Source of the DNA: Bryobacterales bacterium
GTDB lineage: Bacteria; Acidobacteriota; Terriglobia; Bryobacterales; Bryobacteraceae
Length of the DNA: 13,190 nucleotides
Direction: 5' to 3'
NCBI GenBank assembly: GCA_003132865.1
Contig: PKYZ01000658.1
Location: 362 to 13,551 of the forward strand
Positions 6,049-12,243 of this stretch are shown here, in pieces. The first letter of the stretch is position 1, and each line of letters begins with the position of its first letter. The notes below the pieces were generated by a model. It worked only from the letters and a program-made list of their open reading frames with translations. It made no database searches and was not told where the DNA came from. Made by a program: the position numbers and the translations under genes.

Positions 6049-8280
6049 GTGAACCGCCGCAACTTTCTCCTTACCGCCGGCGTCCTGGCCGGCGCCCCCG
6101 CACTGCCGCAATCTAACGTGGAGCGGCCCGCCAACGCCGTCCGCAGCGTCCAGCGCCTCTTCACCAGCGAGATCGAAGACAAGCCCTGGTTTTACGACCG
6201 CGAGATGTGGCCGCGTTACCTCGCCATGCTCGCGGAAAACCGCTTCAACCGCTTCAACCTCAGCTTCGGCATAGGCTACGACTTCCTGCGCGCTGTCACC
6301 GACGCCTACTTTCTCTTCGCCTACCCCTTCTTTCTCTCCGTGCCGGGCTACAATGTCCGCGCCGCGAACCTGCCGGACGAGGAGCGCGACCGCAATCTCG
6401 AAACGCTGCGCTTCATCAGCGAGCAGACCGCCGCCCACGGCCTCCAATTCCAGTTGGGCATCTGGATGCATGGCTACCAGTGGGAGAACAGCCCGCATCC
6501 GAACTACACCATCGAGGGACTCAACGCCGAGAACCACGGCCCGTACTGCCGCGACGCGCTTGCCGCTCTCCTCCGCGCCTGCCCCTCCATCAGCGGCGTC
6601 ACCTTCCGCATCCACGGCGAAAGCGGCGTCGCCGAAGGCAGCTACTCGTTCTGGAGCGCCATCTTCGACGGCGTGAAGCGCTCCGGCCGCAAGGTCGAGA
6701 TCGACATGCACGCCAAGGGCATCGACCAAGGCATGATCGACCTCGCGCTGGCCACGGGCATGCCCGTCAAAGTGTCGCCGAAGTTCTGGGCCGAGCACCT
6801 GGGAATGCCGTACCACCAGGCCGACATCCGCGACCAGGAAGTGCCTCAGGCCGGCCACCGCGACAGCGGCCTCATGGCGCTGAGCGCCGGCCACCGCGAC
6901 AGCGGCCTCATGGCGCTGAGCGCCGGCTCCCGCAGCTTTACCCGCTACGGCTACGCCGACCTGATGCGCGAAGACCGCCGCTTCGACATCCTCTGGCGCA
7001 TCTGGCCCGGCACGCAGCGCCTGCTGCTGTGGGCTGACCCAGTTTTCGCCGCCGGCTACGCGCGAGCCTTCCAATTCTGCGGATCGAGCGGCGTCGAGAT
7101 CATGGAGCCGCTCTCCTTCAAGGGGCGGCGCGGATCGGGCCGGGTGCCATCTGGGCCGGGCGGCCGCTGCGCCTACGCCGACGCCTCGCTGCGCCCGCGC
7201 TGGGATTGGGAGAAGTACCTGGATACCTATCGCGTCTGGGGCCGGAAGCTCTACAACCCGGATGCCAAGGTCGCAGTCGAGCCTTCGCTCGCCGCCGCCA
7301 GCCGCATTCTGCCGATCGTCACTACCGCGCATCTACCCTCGGCCGCGAACAACAACTACTGGCCTGAGATCTACACCAACCAGTCGCTCGTGGAGCCGTC
7401 GAAAACCGAGTATACTGACACCCCTTCATCGAAGACCTTCGGCAATACCAGCCCACTCGACCCGCAACTCTTCTCCCGCATCAACGACTTCGCCGACGAG
7501 TTGCTCAAGGGTGAGCGGAGCGGCAAGTATTCGCCCATCGAGGTCGCGCAATGGCTGGAAGATCTGGCCGGCGCCACGCAACCGTTAAAGGCCCGCCGCG
7601 TTGACATTGATGTTGCGATTCAGGCCGGCTTGGGTAGATTTTTCGCCGCCAAATTCCGCGCTGGCGTCCTATATGCGATTCACGAGCGCACGGGCGACCG
7701 CGCCGCCCTTAACGAGGCGCTCAAGTCCTACCGCACCGCGCGTGCCGCCTGGGCCGGATTGGCCGATAACGCCAAGGGGGTCTACGTTCCGGACATCACC
7801 GTCGGCGAACTCCCCTGGCTCCGTGGCCACTGGCTCGACCGCCTCCCCGCCATTGATGCCGATATCGCCCTTCTGGAGAAGCGCCTCCCCTCCGCAAAGC
7901 CCACCGACGATCCGAAGGTGAAGGCCGTCATCGCCGAAGCCACGGGCCGCCCGCAGCGCCCTTCCGCCGCAATGGGCCATCGTGCGCCCGACCGCTTCCA
8001 GCGCAAGCAGCCGCTGGCGCTCGAACTCAGGGGGCCGGTGCTCGCCTCGGCGCGCCTCCACTACCGCCACGTCAACCAGGCCGAGCGTTGGCAGTCCGCC
8101 GTCATGGACCGCAAGGGCCCGGCCTACGTCGCCGCCATCCCAGGCGCATACACAGACTCGCCGTACTCGCTCCAATACTACTTCGAACTGAAATCGGCCC
8201 CGGATCGCGCCTGGCTGTACCCCGGCTTCCCGTCGGATCTCGCCGGCCCGCCCTATTACGTCGTCCGTGGAGCACCCTAG
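6049..8280 (+). CDS. Tat-exported glycoside-hydrolase-like protein, 743 residues
   Basis: GTG 6049 gives VNRRNFLLTAGVLAGAPALP, a twin-arginine signal (RRNFL plus a hydrophobic stretch), so the protein is exported folded. An upstream in-frame ATG at 5932 would bury this signal and is rejected. The body resembles a TIM-barrel sugar hydrolase: KPWFYDREMWPRYLAMLAEN, FNRFNLSFGIGYDF, FQLGIWMHGYQWE, GVTFRIHGESGV, KVEIDMHAKGID, MPVKVSPKFWAEHLGMPY and LMEPLSFKGR-like IMEPLSFKGRR. The style recalls alpha-glucuronidase-like families, but I cannot assign a GH number. Residues 520-620 are helical and the last 90 look like a beta-sandwich ending PYYVVRGAP. A 36-bp tandem duplication adds 12 residues (268-291). 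Substrate unknown; plant or microbial polysaccharide breakdown is an inference from export and the GH97 neighbour. Confidence 0.85.
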   Translation: MNRRNFLLTAGVLAGAPALPQSNVERPANAVRSVQRLFTSEIEDKPWFYDREMWPRYLAMLAENRFNRFNLSFGIGYDFLRAVTDAYFLFAYPFFLSVPGYNVRAANLPDEERDRNLETLRFISEQTAAHGLQFQLGIWMHGYQWENSPHPNYTIEGLNAENHGPYCRDALAALLRACPSISGVTFRIHGESGVAEGSYSFWSAIFDGVKRSGRKVEIDMHAKGIDQGMIDLALATGMPVKVSPKFWAEHLGMPYHQADIRDQEVPQAGHRDSGLMALSAGHRDSGLMALSAGSRSFTRYGYADLMREDRRFDILWRIWPGTQRLLLWADPVFAAGYARAFQFCGSSGVEIMEPLSFKGRRGSGRVPSGPGGRCAYADASLRPRWDWEKYLDTYRVWGRKLYNPDAKVAVEPSLAAASRILPIVTTAHLPSAANNNYWPEIYTNQSLVEPSKTEYTDTPSSKTFGNTSPLDPQLFSRINDFADELLKGERSGKYSPIEVAQWLEDLAGATQPLKARRVDIDVAIQAGLGRFFAAKFRAGVLYAIHERTGDRAALNEALKSYRTARAAWAGLADNAKGVYVPDITVGELPWLRGHWLDRLPAIDADIALLEKRLPSAKPTDDPKVKAVIAEATGRPQRPSAAMGHRAPDRFQRKQPLALELRGPVLASARLHYRHVNQAERWQSAVMDRKGPAYVAAIPGAYTDSPYSLQYYFELKSAPDRAWLYPGFPSDLAGPPYYVVRGAP
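6850..6921 (+). repeat. 36-bp in-frame tandem duplication inside the hydrolase-like gene
   Basis: Copies at 6850-6885 and 6886-6921 are identical, each coding AGHRDSGLMALS, followed by a 6-base start of a third copy (GCCGGC). The perfect identity points to a recent slippage or unequal-exchange event. Confidence 0.95.
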
Positions 8281-8322
8281 CTTAGCTAGCGCTTTTTCGG
8301 TATAGATGATTTTGAAAACCAT
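8278..8322 (-). pseudogene. 5' remnant of a RelE/ParE-type toxin gene
   Basis: ATG 8322 starts MVFKIIYTEKALAKL, which is how RelE/ParE-superfamily toxins typically begin (first beta-strand followed by the first helix). It overlaps the end of the antitoxin gene by 37 bases, as in many such operons. After about 15 codons it runs into the reverse strand of the hydrolase-like gene's stop codon, so the rest of the toxin is gone. The long minus frame continuing to 7669 is the antisense of that gene, not toxin sequence. The remnant cannot be a working toxin. Confidence 0.6.
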
Positions 8323-8465
8323 TGCTGGACACGCTGGCGAGCTTCTTCCGCCGAAACGACCCGGCCTTCATCCGCGTCCTGAATACCCCGATCAATAGCC
8401 GCCAATGTCGCGTCGTCCTCTTCTTCGCTCATGGGAACTGGGTGATCCAGCTTAAGTTCAGCCAT
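8286..8465 (-). CDS. Small antitoxin, now without its toxin
   Basis: A 59-residue acidic protein, too short for many ORF callers: MAELKLDHPVPMSEEEDDAT, then LAAIDRGIQDADEGRVVSAE and EARQRVQQWFSKSS. The segment DRGIQDADEGRVVSAEEARQ is the pattern of RelB/ParD-like antitoxins that pair with ParE/RelE toxins. The start ATG 8465 has a TAGCTT six bases upstream and no ribosome site; an internal ATG at 8432 is possible. The toxin start (8322) lies inside its 3' end in another frame, but the toxin is cut off. An orphan antitoxin may still bind DNA or neutralise a related toxin elsewhere; that is speculation. The frame itself is intact. Confidence 0.75.
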   Translation of the reverse strand: MAELKLDHPVPMSEEEDDATLAAIDRGIQDADEGRVVSAEEARQRVQQWFSKSSIPKKR

Positions 8466-8471
8466 ACAACC

Positions 8472-8477
8472 AAGCTA
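8472..8477 (-). promoter_or_regulatory. TAGCTT, weak -10 box for the antitoxin
   Basis: On the minus strand TAGCTT lies six bases before ATG 8465, fitting the spacing seen at the other TAnnnT boxes in the window, but the match is weaker. Confidence 0.3.
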
Positions 8478-8693
8478 CTCCGTCTCCATGGATAGCGCAA
8501 ATCCTCTGTCACCCGCGGCAGTTGCCGCACTGCGATTAAGGCGCGCGGCAGGAGTGCCCTGGTAACCGGCCAGACGTATCCCTGTTTCGCGGCATACTCC
8601 GCGCTGTGCGGTTTTGCCCAAGTCGCCGCTGTTCCGCTGGAACTCGAGAATCACGGCATGCAAAGCGTTTCAGTGGGTCCACGAAAACCCCTC

Positions 8694-8721
8694 TTGGGCA
8701 CGCCCCTTGCGGTATTATTAT
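8694..8721 (+). promoter_or_regulatory. Candidate promoter of the DUF4062-type gene
   Basis: TTGGGC (8694-8699) and TATTAT (8716-8721) are 16 bases apart, a fair sigma-70-like pair. Transcription would start at about 8728, 13 bases before ATG 8741. The TATTAT lies in a short TAT/TTA run, so the exact hexamer is uncertain. Confidence 0.35.
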
Positions 8722-8740
8722 TATGCTCAGGTTTCCTCGT

Positions 8741-9099
8741 ATGCCGACGAACTTCACCGTCTTCAACATTGCGGTCGCCTCACCAACGGATGTCCACCCC
8801 GAGCTGATGCAGTAGTACGCGCTGTTGATGAGATCAATAGCGATACGGCACATCGAAAAGGGTTCCATCCCCAGGTGATTCGGTGGGAAGCGGATACCCA
8901 TCCGGGTTTTCACGCGCTGGGTCCGCAAGGCTTAGTCGATGAGATCCTGGAAATCGAAAGGGCCGACCTGCTTATTGGAATTTTCTGGCATCGCCTCGGA
9001 ACTCCCACCGCCGACGGAATGACCGGAGCCGAGCACGAGTTTCGGAAGGCCTACCTCAGTTGGCAATCGACTCGCCGGCCCGAAATCATGGTCTACTGA
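8741..9099 (+). pseudogene. DUF4062-type gene with two frameshifts
   Basis: ATG 8741 reads MPTNFTVFNIAVASPTDVHP, the usual opening of DUF4062 proteins, then hits a stop eight bases later. Adding one G at 8803 continues as ADAVVRAVDEINSD, RWEADTHPGFHALGPQGLVD, ADLLIGIFWHRLGTPT and GAEHEFRKAYLSW, the conserved core, up to IMVY and TGA 9097-9099. A second break of two bases there would restore F-DQRASAQIP in the first frame, which stays open to 9505. The computed frame starting at 8614 takes in about 60 unrelated residues and is not the true start. DUF4062 is found in front of many NTPase, TIR or TPR modules and is often linked to defence or signalling, but its reaction is unknown. Broken as read. 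Confidence 0.72.
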
Positions 9100-9204
9100 T
9101 CAACGCGCATCTGCGCAAATTCCTCGGCCCCCGAATCTCACCCAAGCCTATCCCGTTGATTTTCATGGAAGGCAGGAGGGGAAGCCGAGTGCCAAATCCG
9201 AACC

Positions 9205-9230
9205 AGAGAGAGAGAGAGAGAGAGAGAGAG
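9205..9230 (+). repeat. (AG)13 microsatellite with inverted flanks
   Basis: Thirteen AG units fill 9205-9230. The edges form a 7-bp inverted repeat, AACCAGA (9201-9207) and TCTGGTT (9231-9237). Dinucleotide runs this long are rare in bacterial DNA. In the frame open from 9098 to 9505 the run codes alternating Arg-Glu, so a change of unit number would shift frame. Confidence 0.95.
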
Positions 9231-9241
9231 TCTGGTTTGAC

Positions 9242-9505
9242 ATGAAGCTCGTCGAGGACCGAGTTGAGAAGCTGTTTCAGTCCCCAGAGTTCTGCGAAAT
9301 TCGATCCCGGCTCGGCAGCGTCCTGGCGGCACAATTCATCAAGCTCCTGGCGCAAAACCAACCGGCAAGCGCTGAAAAACATCTCGGCTCATGCGGCCTT
9401 CCGCCAGGTGACGTGATGCATCTGATGCCCGTGGCAAACGAGGCAATGGACCACGTGAACTCACGGGCACGGACTGATGCGGCTGGTGCACGGGGCCCAA
9501 GATGA
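9242..9505 (+). CDS. Hypothetical protein, possibly the tail of the broken DUF4062-type gene
   Basis: ATG 9242 gives 87 residues (MKLVEDRVEKLFQSPEFCEI, then RSRLGSVLAAQFIKLLAQN). The frame is also open leftward through the AG run to 9098, so ATG 9242 may be internal to a longer product that continues the DUF4062-type gene after its second frameshift. The first 50 residues look like an amphipathic helical segment; codon third positions are GC-rich as in real genes here. No domain is recognised and no ribosome site precedes the ATG. The C-terminal 20 residues (RARTDAAGARGPR) look low in complexity. A minus frame at 9086-9382 competes with it, without better support. Confidence 0.4.
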   Translation: MKLVEDRVEKLFQSPEFCEIRSRLGSVLAAQFIKLLAQNQPASAEKHLGSCGLPPGDVMHLMPVANEAMDHVNSRARTDAAGARGPR

Positions 9506-9551
9506 CCGCTACCTGATCGAAAAGCCAGCTATGATTGCGGCGCCGCCAGCA

Positions 9552-9875
9552 TCACTCGCCAAACACGAACCGCAAGGCCAGCCCCATCAAAATGACGCCG
9601 CCAGCAACGGCCACCCACAGCGTGAAACCGGCGGGTTCCAGCATTCCCTTAATGCCCGGCCAGTTGACCGCGCAAAGAACAATCATCGTAACCACCGCCA
9701 CCACCAGGGATAGCCATTGCGCGATCGCGATCGGCAGCGCAGCCCGCGCCTGGGCCGCCTGCCTTTCCAGCAACCGCGCCTTCCACCAAATGAGCGCGGG
9801 GTCCGGCAGCGCGCCTTCGCTGCGGGAAAGTTCCACCAGCCGGCCCATCCAGACCGCGGCTTCAGGCTCGTTCAC
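9552..9875 (-). CDS. Small membrane protein after the ECF sigma gene
   Basis: The 107-residue protein has a cytoplasmic-looking helical part (PALIWWKARLLERQAAQARA) and two membrane segments, about residues 49-70 and 84-105. The start is GTG 9875, which overlaps the sigma stop codon by four bases (GTGA), so it is translated together with the sigma factor. It carries no HxxxCxxC zinc motif of classical anti-sigma factors. Its position and membrane anchoring suggest it could hold or modulate the sigma factor, but that is inference. I do not recognise a named family. Confidence 0.8.
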   Translation of the reverse strand: MNEPEAAVWMGRLVELSRSEGALPDPALIWWKARLLERQAAQARAALPIAIAQWLSLVVAVVTMIVLCAVNWPGIKGMLEPAGFTLWVAVAGGVILMGLALRFVFGE

Positions 9876-10363
9876 GGCTTCACCTCGCTAAGACCATTCT
9901 GCCTCAGAATACGCTCCAGATTGCGGCGTGCCCGGAACAGCAGCACCCGAACGCTCTTTTCGCTCAAATCCAGCGTCCCGGCGATTTCGCCATGCGCGCA
10001 CCCTTCCACATACGCCAGCCACAGCAATGCCCGTTCCCGCGGTTTCAGTTTCTGGAAGCACCGCGTAACATCCCCGGTCCCGGCGGCCCGCGGCGCCTCT
10101 TCATGGAACCGGAACGCCAGCGACCACAACCGCTCGCGCCTCTGCCTGCGCCACCGGTCGTAGATCGCCGCGGTCGCCGTCTTATAAAGATAGGCTTTCA
10201 TCGCCGGGCGGTCCTCCGCCGTCGGCTTGGCGCGCAGGAACCGCAGATAGGTCTCCTGGAGTAGATCGTCCGCCGCCTGCCCGTCCCCCGAGACGCGCCG
10301 GATGTAGCCGCGCAAAGCCAGAGCTGTCTCGTGATAGAACGCCGTGAACTCGTCCTGGTCCAT
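9872..10363 (-). CDS. ECF sigma factor, 163 residues
   Basis: Region 2 covers about residues 6-75, with AADDLLQETYLRFLRA (core binding, 2.2) and MKAYLYKTATAAIYDRWRRQ (-10 recognition). Region 4 covers about 100-155, with LKPRERALLWLAYVEGCAHG and a helix-turn-helix ending KSVRVLLFRARRNLERIL. Length and lack of extra domains fit a small ECF sigma factor that steers RNA polymerase to a stress or envelope regulon. ATG 10363 lies seven bases after the stop codon of the upstream membrane-protein gene, and the downstream gene overlaps by four bases, so all are one operon. No autoregulatory promoter was identified in the short gaps. The subgroup cannot be named without alignment. Confidence 0.93.
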   Translation of the reverse strand: MDQDEFTAFYHETALALRGYIRRVSGDGQAADDLLQETYLRFLRAKPTAEDRPAMKAYLYKTATAAIYDRWRRQRRERLWSLAFRFHEEAPRAAGTGDVTRCFQKLKPRERALLWLAYVEGCAHGEIAGTLDLSEKSVRVLLFRARRNLERILRQNGLSEVKP

Positions 10364-10370
10364 CGGCGCT

Positions 10371-10832
10371 TCACTGTTGAGTGTTGCCGGCGCGCTCTGT
10401 CAAACCCAACGTCCGCGATAGACGGTGCGAGACGGCGGCCGAAAGCAGGAACCCGATACCCAAGCACAACAGAATCACGCCCATCACCAACAGCGGATTG
10501 TCCCGCCAACCGTAGGGCACGGTCAGACCCAGGCAGCCGATCGCCACGATCACCAGAATAATCCCGCGATGCGCAGAGCGCAGAATCCCGCTGGCCGGCT
10601 CCTCCCGATCGCTGGAGATGTCTCCCACGAACTGCGCGCCGCTGGGCGTTTGCAGGAACTCGACCACCTCGTGCGCCGAACTGAATTTATCCAGCAGCCG
10701 GCCGTGCAGTTCGGCCTGTACTTTCATCCTGCGCTGCCGTTTGCTCATATCGGCAGCCAGATATACCGTCCACCCTATCGTGGCAAACATAGCCAGGAAC
10801 AGTAGCATGATCCCGGCGGTCTTTGGTTCCAT
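10371..10832 (-). CDS. Three-helix membrane protein, unknown function
   Basis: The 153-residue protein has membrane segments at about 6-27, 89-106 and 113-134. Between the first and second lies a soluble, charged loop (KRQRRMKVQAELHGRLLDKF, then SSAHEVVEFLQTPSGAQFVG), long enough to be a small sensing or binding module. ATG 10832 is fixed by GAGGAGGA at 10838-10845. It follows the POTRA gene after 18 bases and precedes the sigma gene by seven, so it is the second gene of the operon. As a membrane protein translated just before an ECF sigma factor it is a candidate for sensing or anti-sigma action, but there is no known motif to prove it. Confidence 0.85.
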   Translation of the reverse strand: MEPKTAGIMLLFLAMFATIGWTVYLAADMSKRQRRMKVQAELHGRLLDKFSSAHEVVEFLQTPSGAQFVGDISSDREEPASGILRSAHRGIILVIVAIGCLGLTVPYGWRDNPLLVMGVILLCLGIGFLLSAAVSHRLSRTLGLTERAGNTQQ

Positions 10833-10837
10833 TTGAA

Positions 10838-10845
10838 TCCTCCTC
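10838..10845 (-). promoter_or_regulatory. Ribosome binding site of the three-helix membrane protein
   Basis: GAGGAGGA on the minus strand, five bases before ATG 10832. It fixes the start and contrasts with the leaderless-looking first gene of the same operon. Confidence 0.75.
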
Positions 10846-10850
10846 GTTAG

Positions 10851-12209
10851 CTAAAACGGTGAGGTCTTCTTGCGGTTAACAGGCGGCGGGGCGTATTTGA
10901 AATACAGGGTCACGTCCACGATGTGCGTCTTATCGTCGATCTTCGTCTCGGCCCGGGTGTCGCCCAGGTTGTCGAAGAGGCCCGCCTCGCGTACTTGCTG
11001 GAGAAAGTAATCCGGATATTCGGGGTTGTACGGCGTGGCTGGCTTGTGCGTCCACATCTTCCGGACAGCGGCCTCGCCGTTGAGGTCCAACCCTTCGATG
11101 TGCAGCGTTCCGAAAAGGAACTGCGGGCCTTCGTCGATGCGCAGCACCAGGTTCACGGTCTTCTTGGCATCGTCGATATGGCGCACGATTTGCACGTCGT
11201 TCCGCATGTAGCCTTGATGCGCCAGCACCTTTTTGATGCGGTCCACACCCTTGCCAACTTCGTCGAAGTCGGCGAGATCGCCGTTCTTGAACTTCGCGGT
11301 CTTCAGCAATCGCACCGCCTCGAAGTGGGGCGCGCCTTCGACGCGCACGCCGCCTAGGTCATAGGTTCCGCCTTCCTCCAACGTCACCTTCACGGCCAGA
11401 CCCTGTACGTCCTTCGCATTTTCCACCGTCACCTTGGTGAACGTGACGCGAATGCGGCCGCGCGCGTCGTACAGCGGGCGAATACTGGAGTCCAGACACT
11501 GGCGGAAGGCCTCTTCTTTGTATGGCAACCCGACCGCCACCTCCGCAATGGCGTTCTGCAGCGCGGAGGTCGGGATCACTTGGTTGCCTTCGAACGCGAC
11601 CTCCGCCACCGCCGGATCGGAGCGTGCCGGCCGGAACAAAATGACGAACTCGCAGGGCCCTGAGGGCACCCCCACCGGCGTGACCTTCGCGATGACCTTG
11701 TCTTTGCCGTTGTGCGCCGTCACATACTCCTGGATCCACTGCTTGTACCGCTCCAACACCGGTTTGGTGGCAGCCAGCCGCGGGGCGAAGAGCGGATCCT
11801 TGCCCCGCAGGTAGTCCGCGAGTTCTTTTTCCGGTACCCCCAGATCGTCAAAACGAATGGGATAGGCCGGCTGCGCTTCCACCACCTGGAACGACGCCGC
11901 ATAGCCGTTCTTATCCCCGCCGGGCGCAAACTTGTATCCCACCGTTTCGAACATGGCGGTGGCCACCAGCCGGTCGCGCGCAGCTTCGAATTCCTGTTTG
12001 CCCGCCAGTTGCCCTATCTTCAAGCCAGCCACGGCCAGGATTTGGGCCTGCGTGTAGTTGTGATTCCCTTCCACCTTCAGGCTTTCGATGGGCCACTTGT
12101 GCGGCTGGGCAGGCTGCGCGGTGGTCTTCTTGGCGCGGCTGGTCTGCGCGAAGGCAGCCGGAATCCCGGCGCCCGATCCGCACATCAGTAATATCAAAAG
12201 CCAAGTCAT
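10851..12209 (-). CDS. Periplasmic multi-POTRA protein, no beta-barrel
   Basis: A signal peptide (MTWLLILLMCGSGAGIPAAF, cut near AFA-Q22) is followed by about five POTRA-like units of roughly 75 residues: near 40-112 (IESLKVEGNHNYTQAQIL), 115-193, 200-278 (VAEVAFEGNQVIPTSALQ), 282-360 (YDLGGVRVEGAPHFEAVRLL) and 365-438 (FLFGTLHIEGLDLNGEA). BamA and TamA have such units before a 16-strand barrel of about 350 residues; here the protein ends at 452 with PPPVNRKKTSPF, so there is no barrel. It should reside in the periplasm and may bind unfolded outer-membrane proteins or a barrel partner. It is the first gene of a four-gene operon with an ECF sigma factor. The frame looks natural to the end; I see no sign of a lost 3' part. 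Confidence 0.88.
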   Translation of the reverse strand: MTWLLILLMCGSGAGIPAAFAQTSRAKKTTAQPAQPHKWPIESLKVEGNHNYTQAQILAVAGLKIGQLAGKQEFEAARDRLVATAMFETVGYKFAPGGDKNGYAASFQVVEAQPAYPIRFDDLGVPEKELADYLRGKDPLFAPRLAATKPVLERYKQWIQEYVTAHNGKDKVIAKVTPVGVPSGPCEFVILFRPARSDPAVAEVAFEGNQVIPTSALQNAIAEVAVGLPYKEEAFRQCLDSSIRPLYDARGRIRVTFTKVTVENAKDVQGLAVKVTLEEGGTYDLGGVRVEGAPHFEAVRLLKTAKFKNGDLADFDEVGKGVDRIKKVLAHQGYMRNDVQIVRHIDDAKKTVNLVLRIDEGPQFLFGTLHIEGLDLNGEAAVRKMWTHKPATPYNPEYPDYFLQQVREAGLFDNLGDTRAETKIDDKTHIVDVTLYFKYAPPPVNRKKTSPF

Positions 12210-12215
12210 ATCTTT

Positions 12216-12221
12216 ATTGTA
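12216..12221 (-). promoter_or_regulatory. TACAAT -10 box of the POTRA-sigma operon, candidate leaderless promoter
   Basis: On the minus strand TACAAT lies six bases (AAAGAT) before ATG 12209, with no room for a ribosome site. It lies ten bases from the TAGAAT box of the divergent gene. Confidence 0.6.
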
Positions 12222-12230
12222 GGGGCGATG

Positions 12231-12236
12231 TAGAAT
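12231..12236 (+). promoter_or_regulatory. TAGAAT -10 box of the dihydrolipoyl dehydrogenase gene
   Basis: TAGAAT ends seven bases before GTG 12244, the same spacing as at 4178 and 6049. It supports GTG 12244 over ATG 12235, which lies inside the box. If ATG 12235 were used instead, AGGGG at 12221-12225 could serve as its ribosome site. Confidence 0.55.
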
Positions 12237-12243
12237 GGAAAAA

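Larger units (their letters stand above)
8466..8722. other. 257-bp gap between divergent genes
   Basis: A minus frame at 8475-8663 and the front of a plus frame from 8614 cross this stretch, but neither shows a domain. It holds the candidate start signals for the antitoxin (TAGCTT 8472-8477, minus) and for the DUF4062-type gene. Confidence 0.4.

Noticed and set aside
5905..7332. 475-codon minus-strand frame opposite the hydrolase-like gene
   Set aside because: It is antisense to a gene with a Tat signal and hydrolase-like motifs, and it reads as Ala/Val/Glu-rich low-complexity sequence.
7669..8322. 217-codon minus-strand frame starting at the toxin ATG
   Set aside because: Only the first 15 codons are toxin-like; the rest is the opposite strand of the hydrolase-like gene.
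8614..8802. N-terminal extension of the DUF4062-type frame (MPKSPLFRWNSRITACKAFQ)
   Set aside because: The true N-terminus of the domain is found in the other frame from ATG 8741; the extension is out-of-frame sequence ahead of the frameshift.
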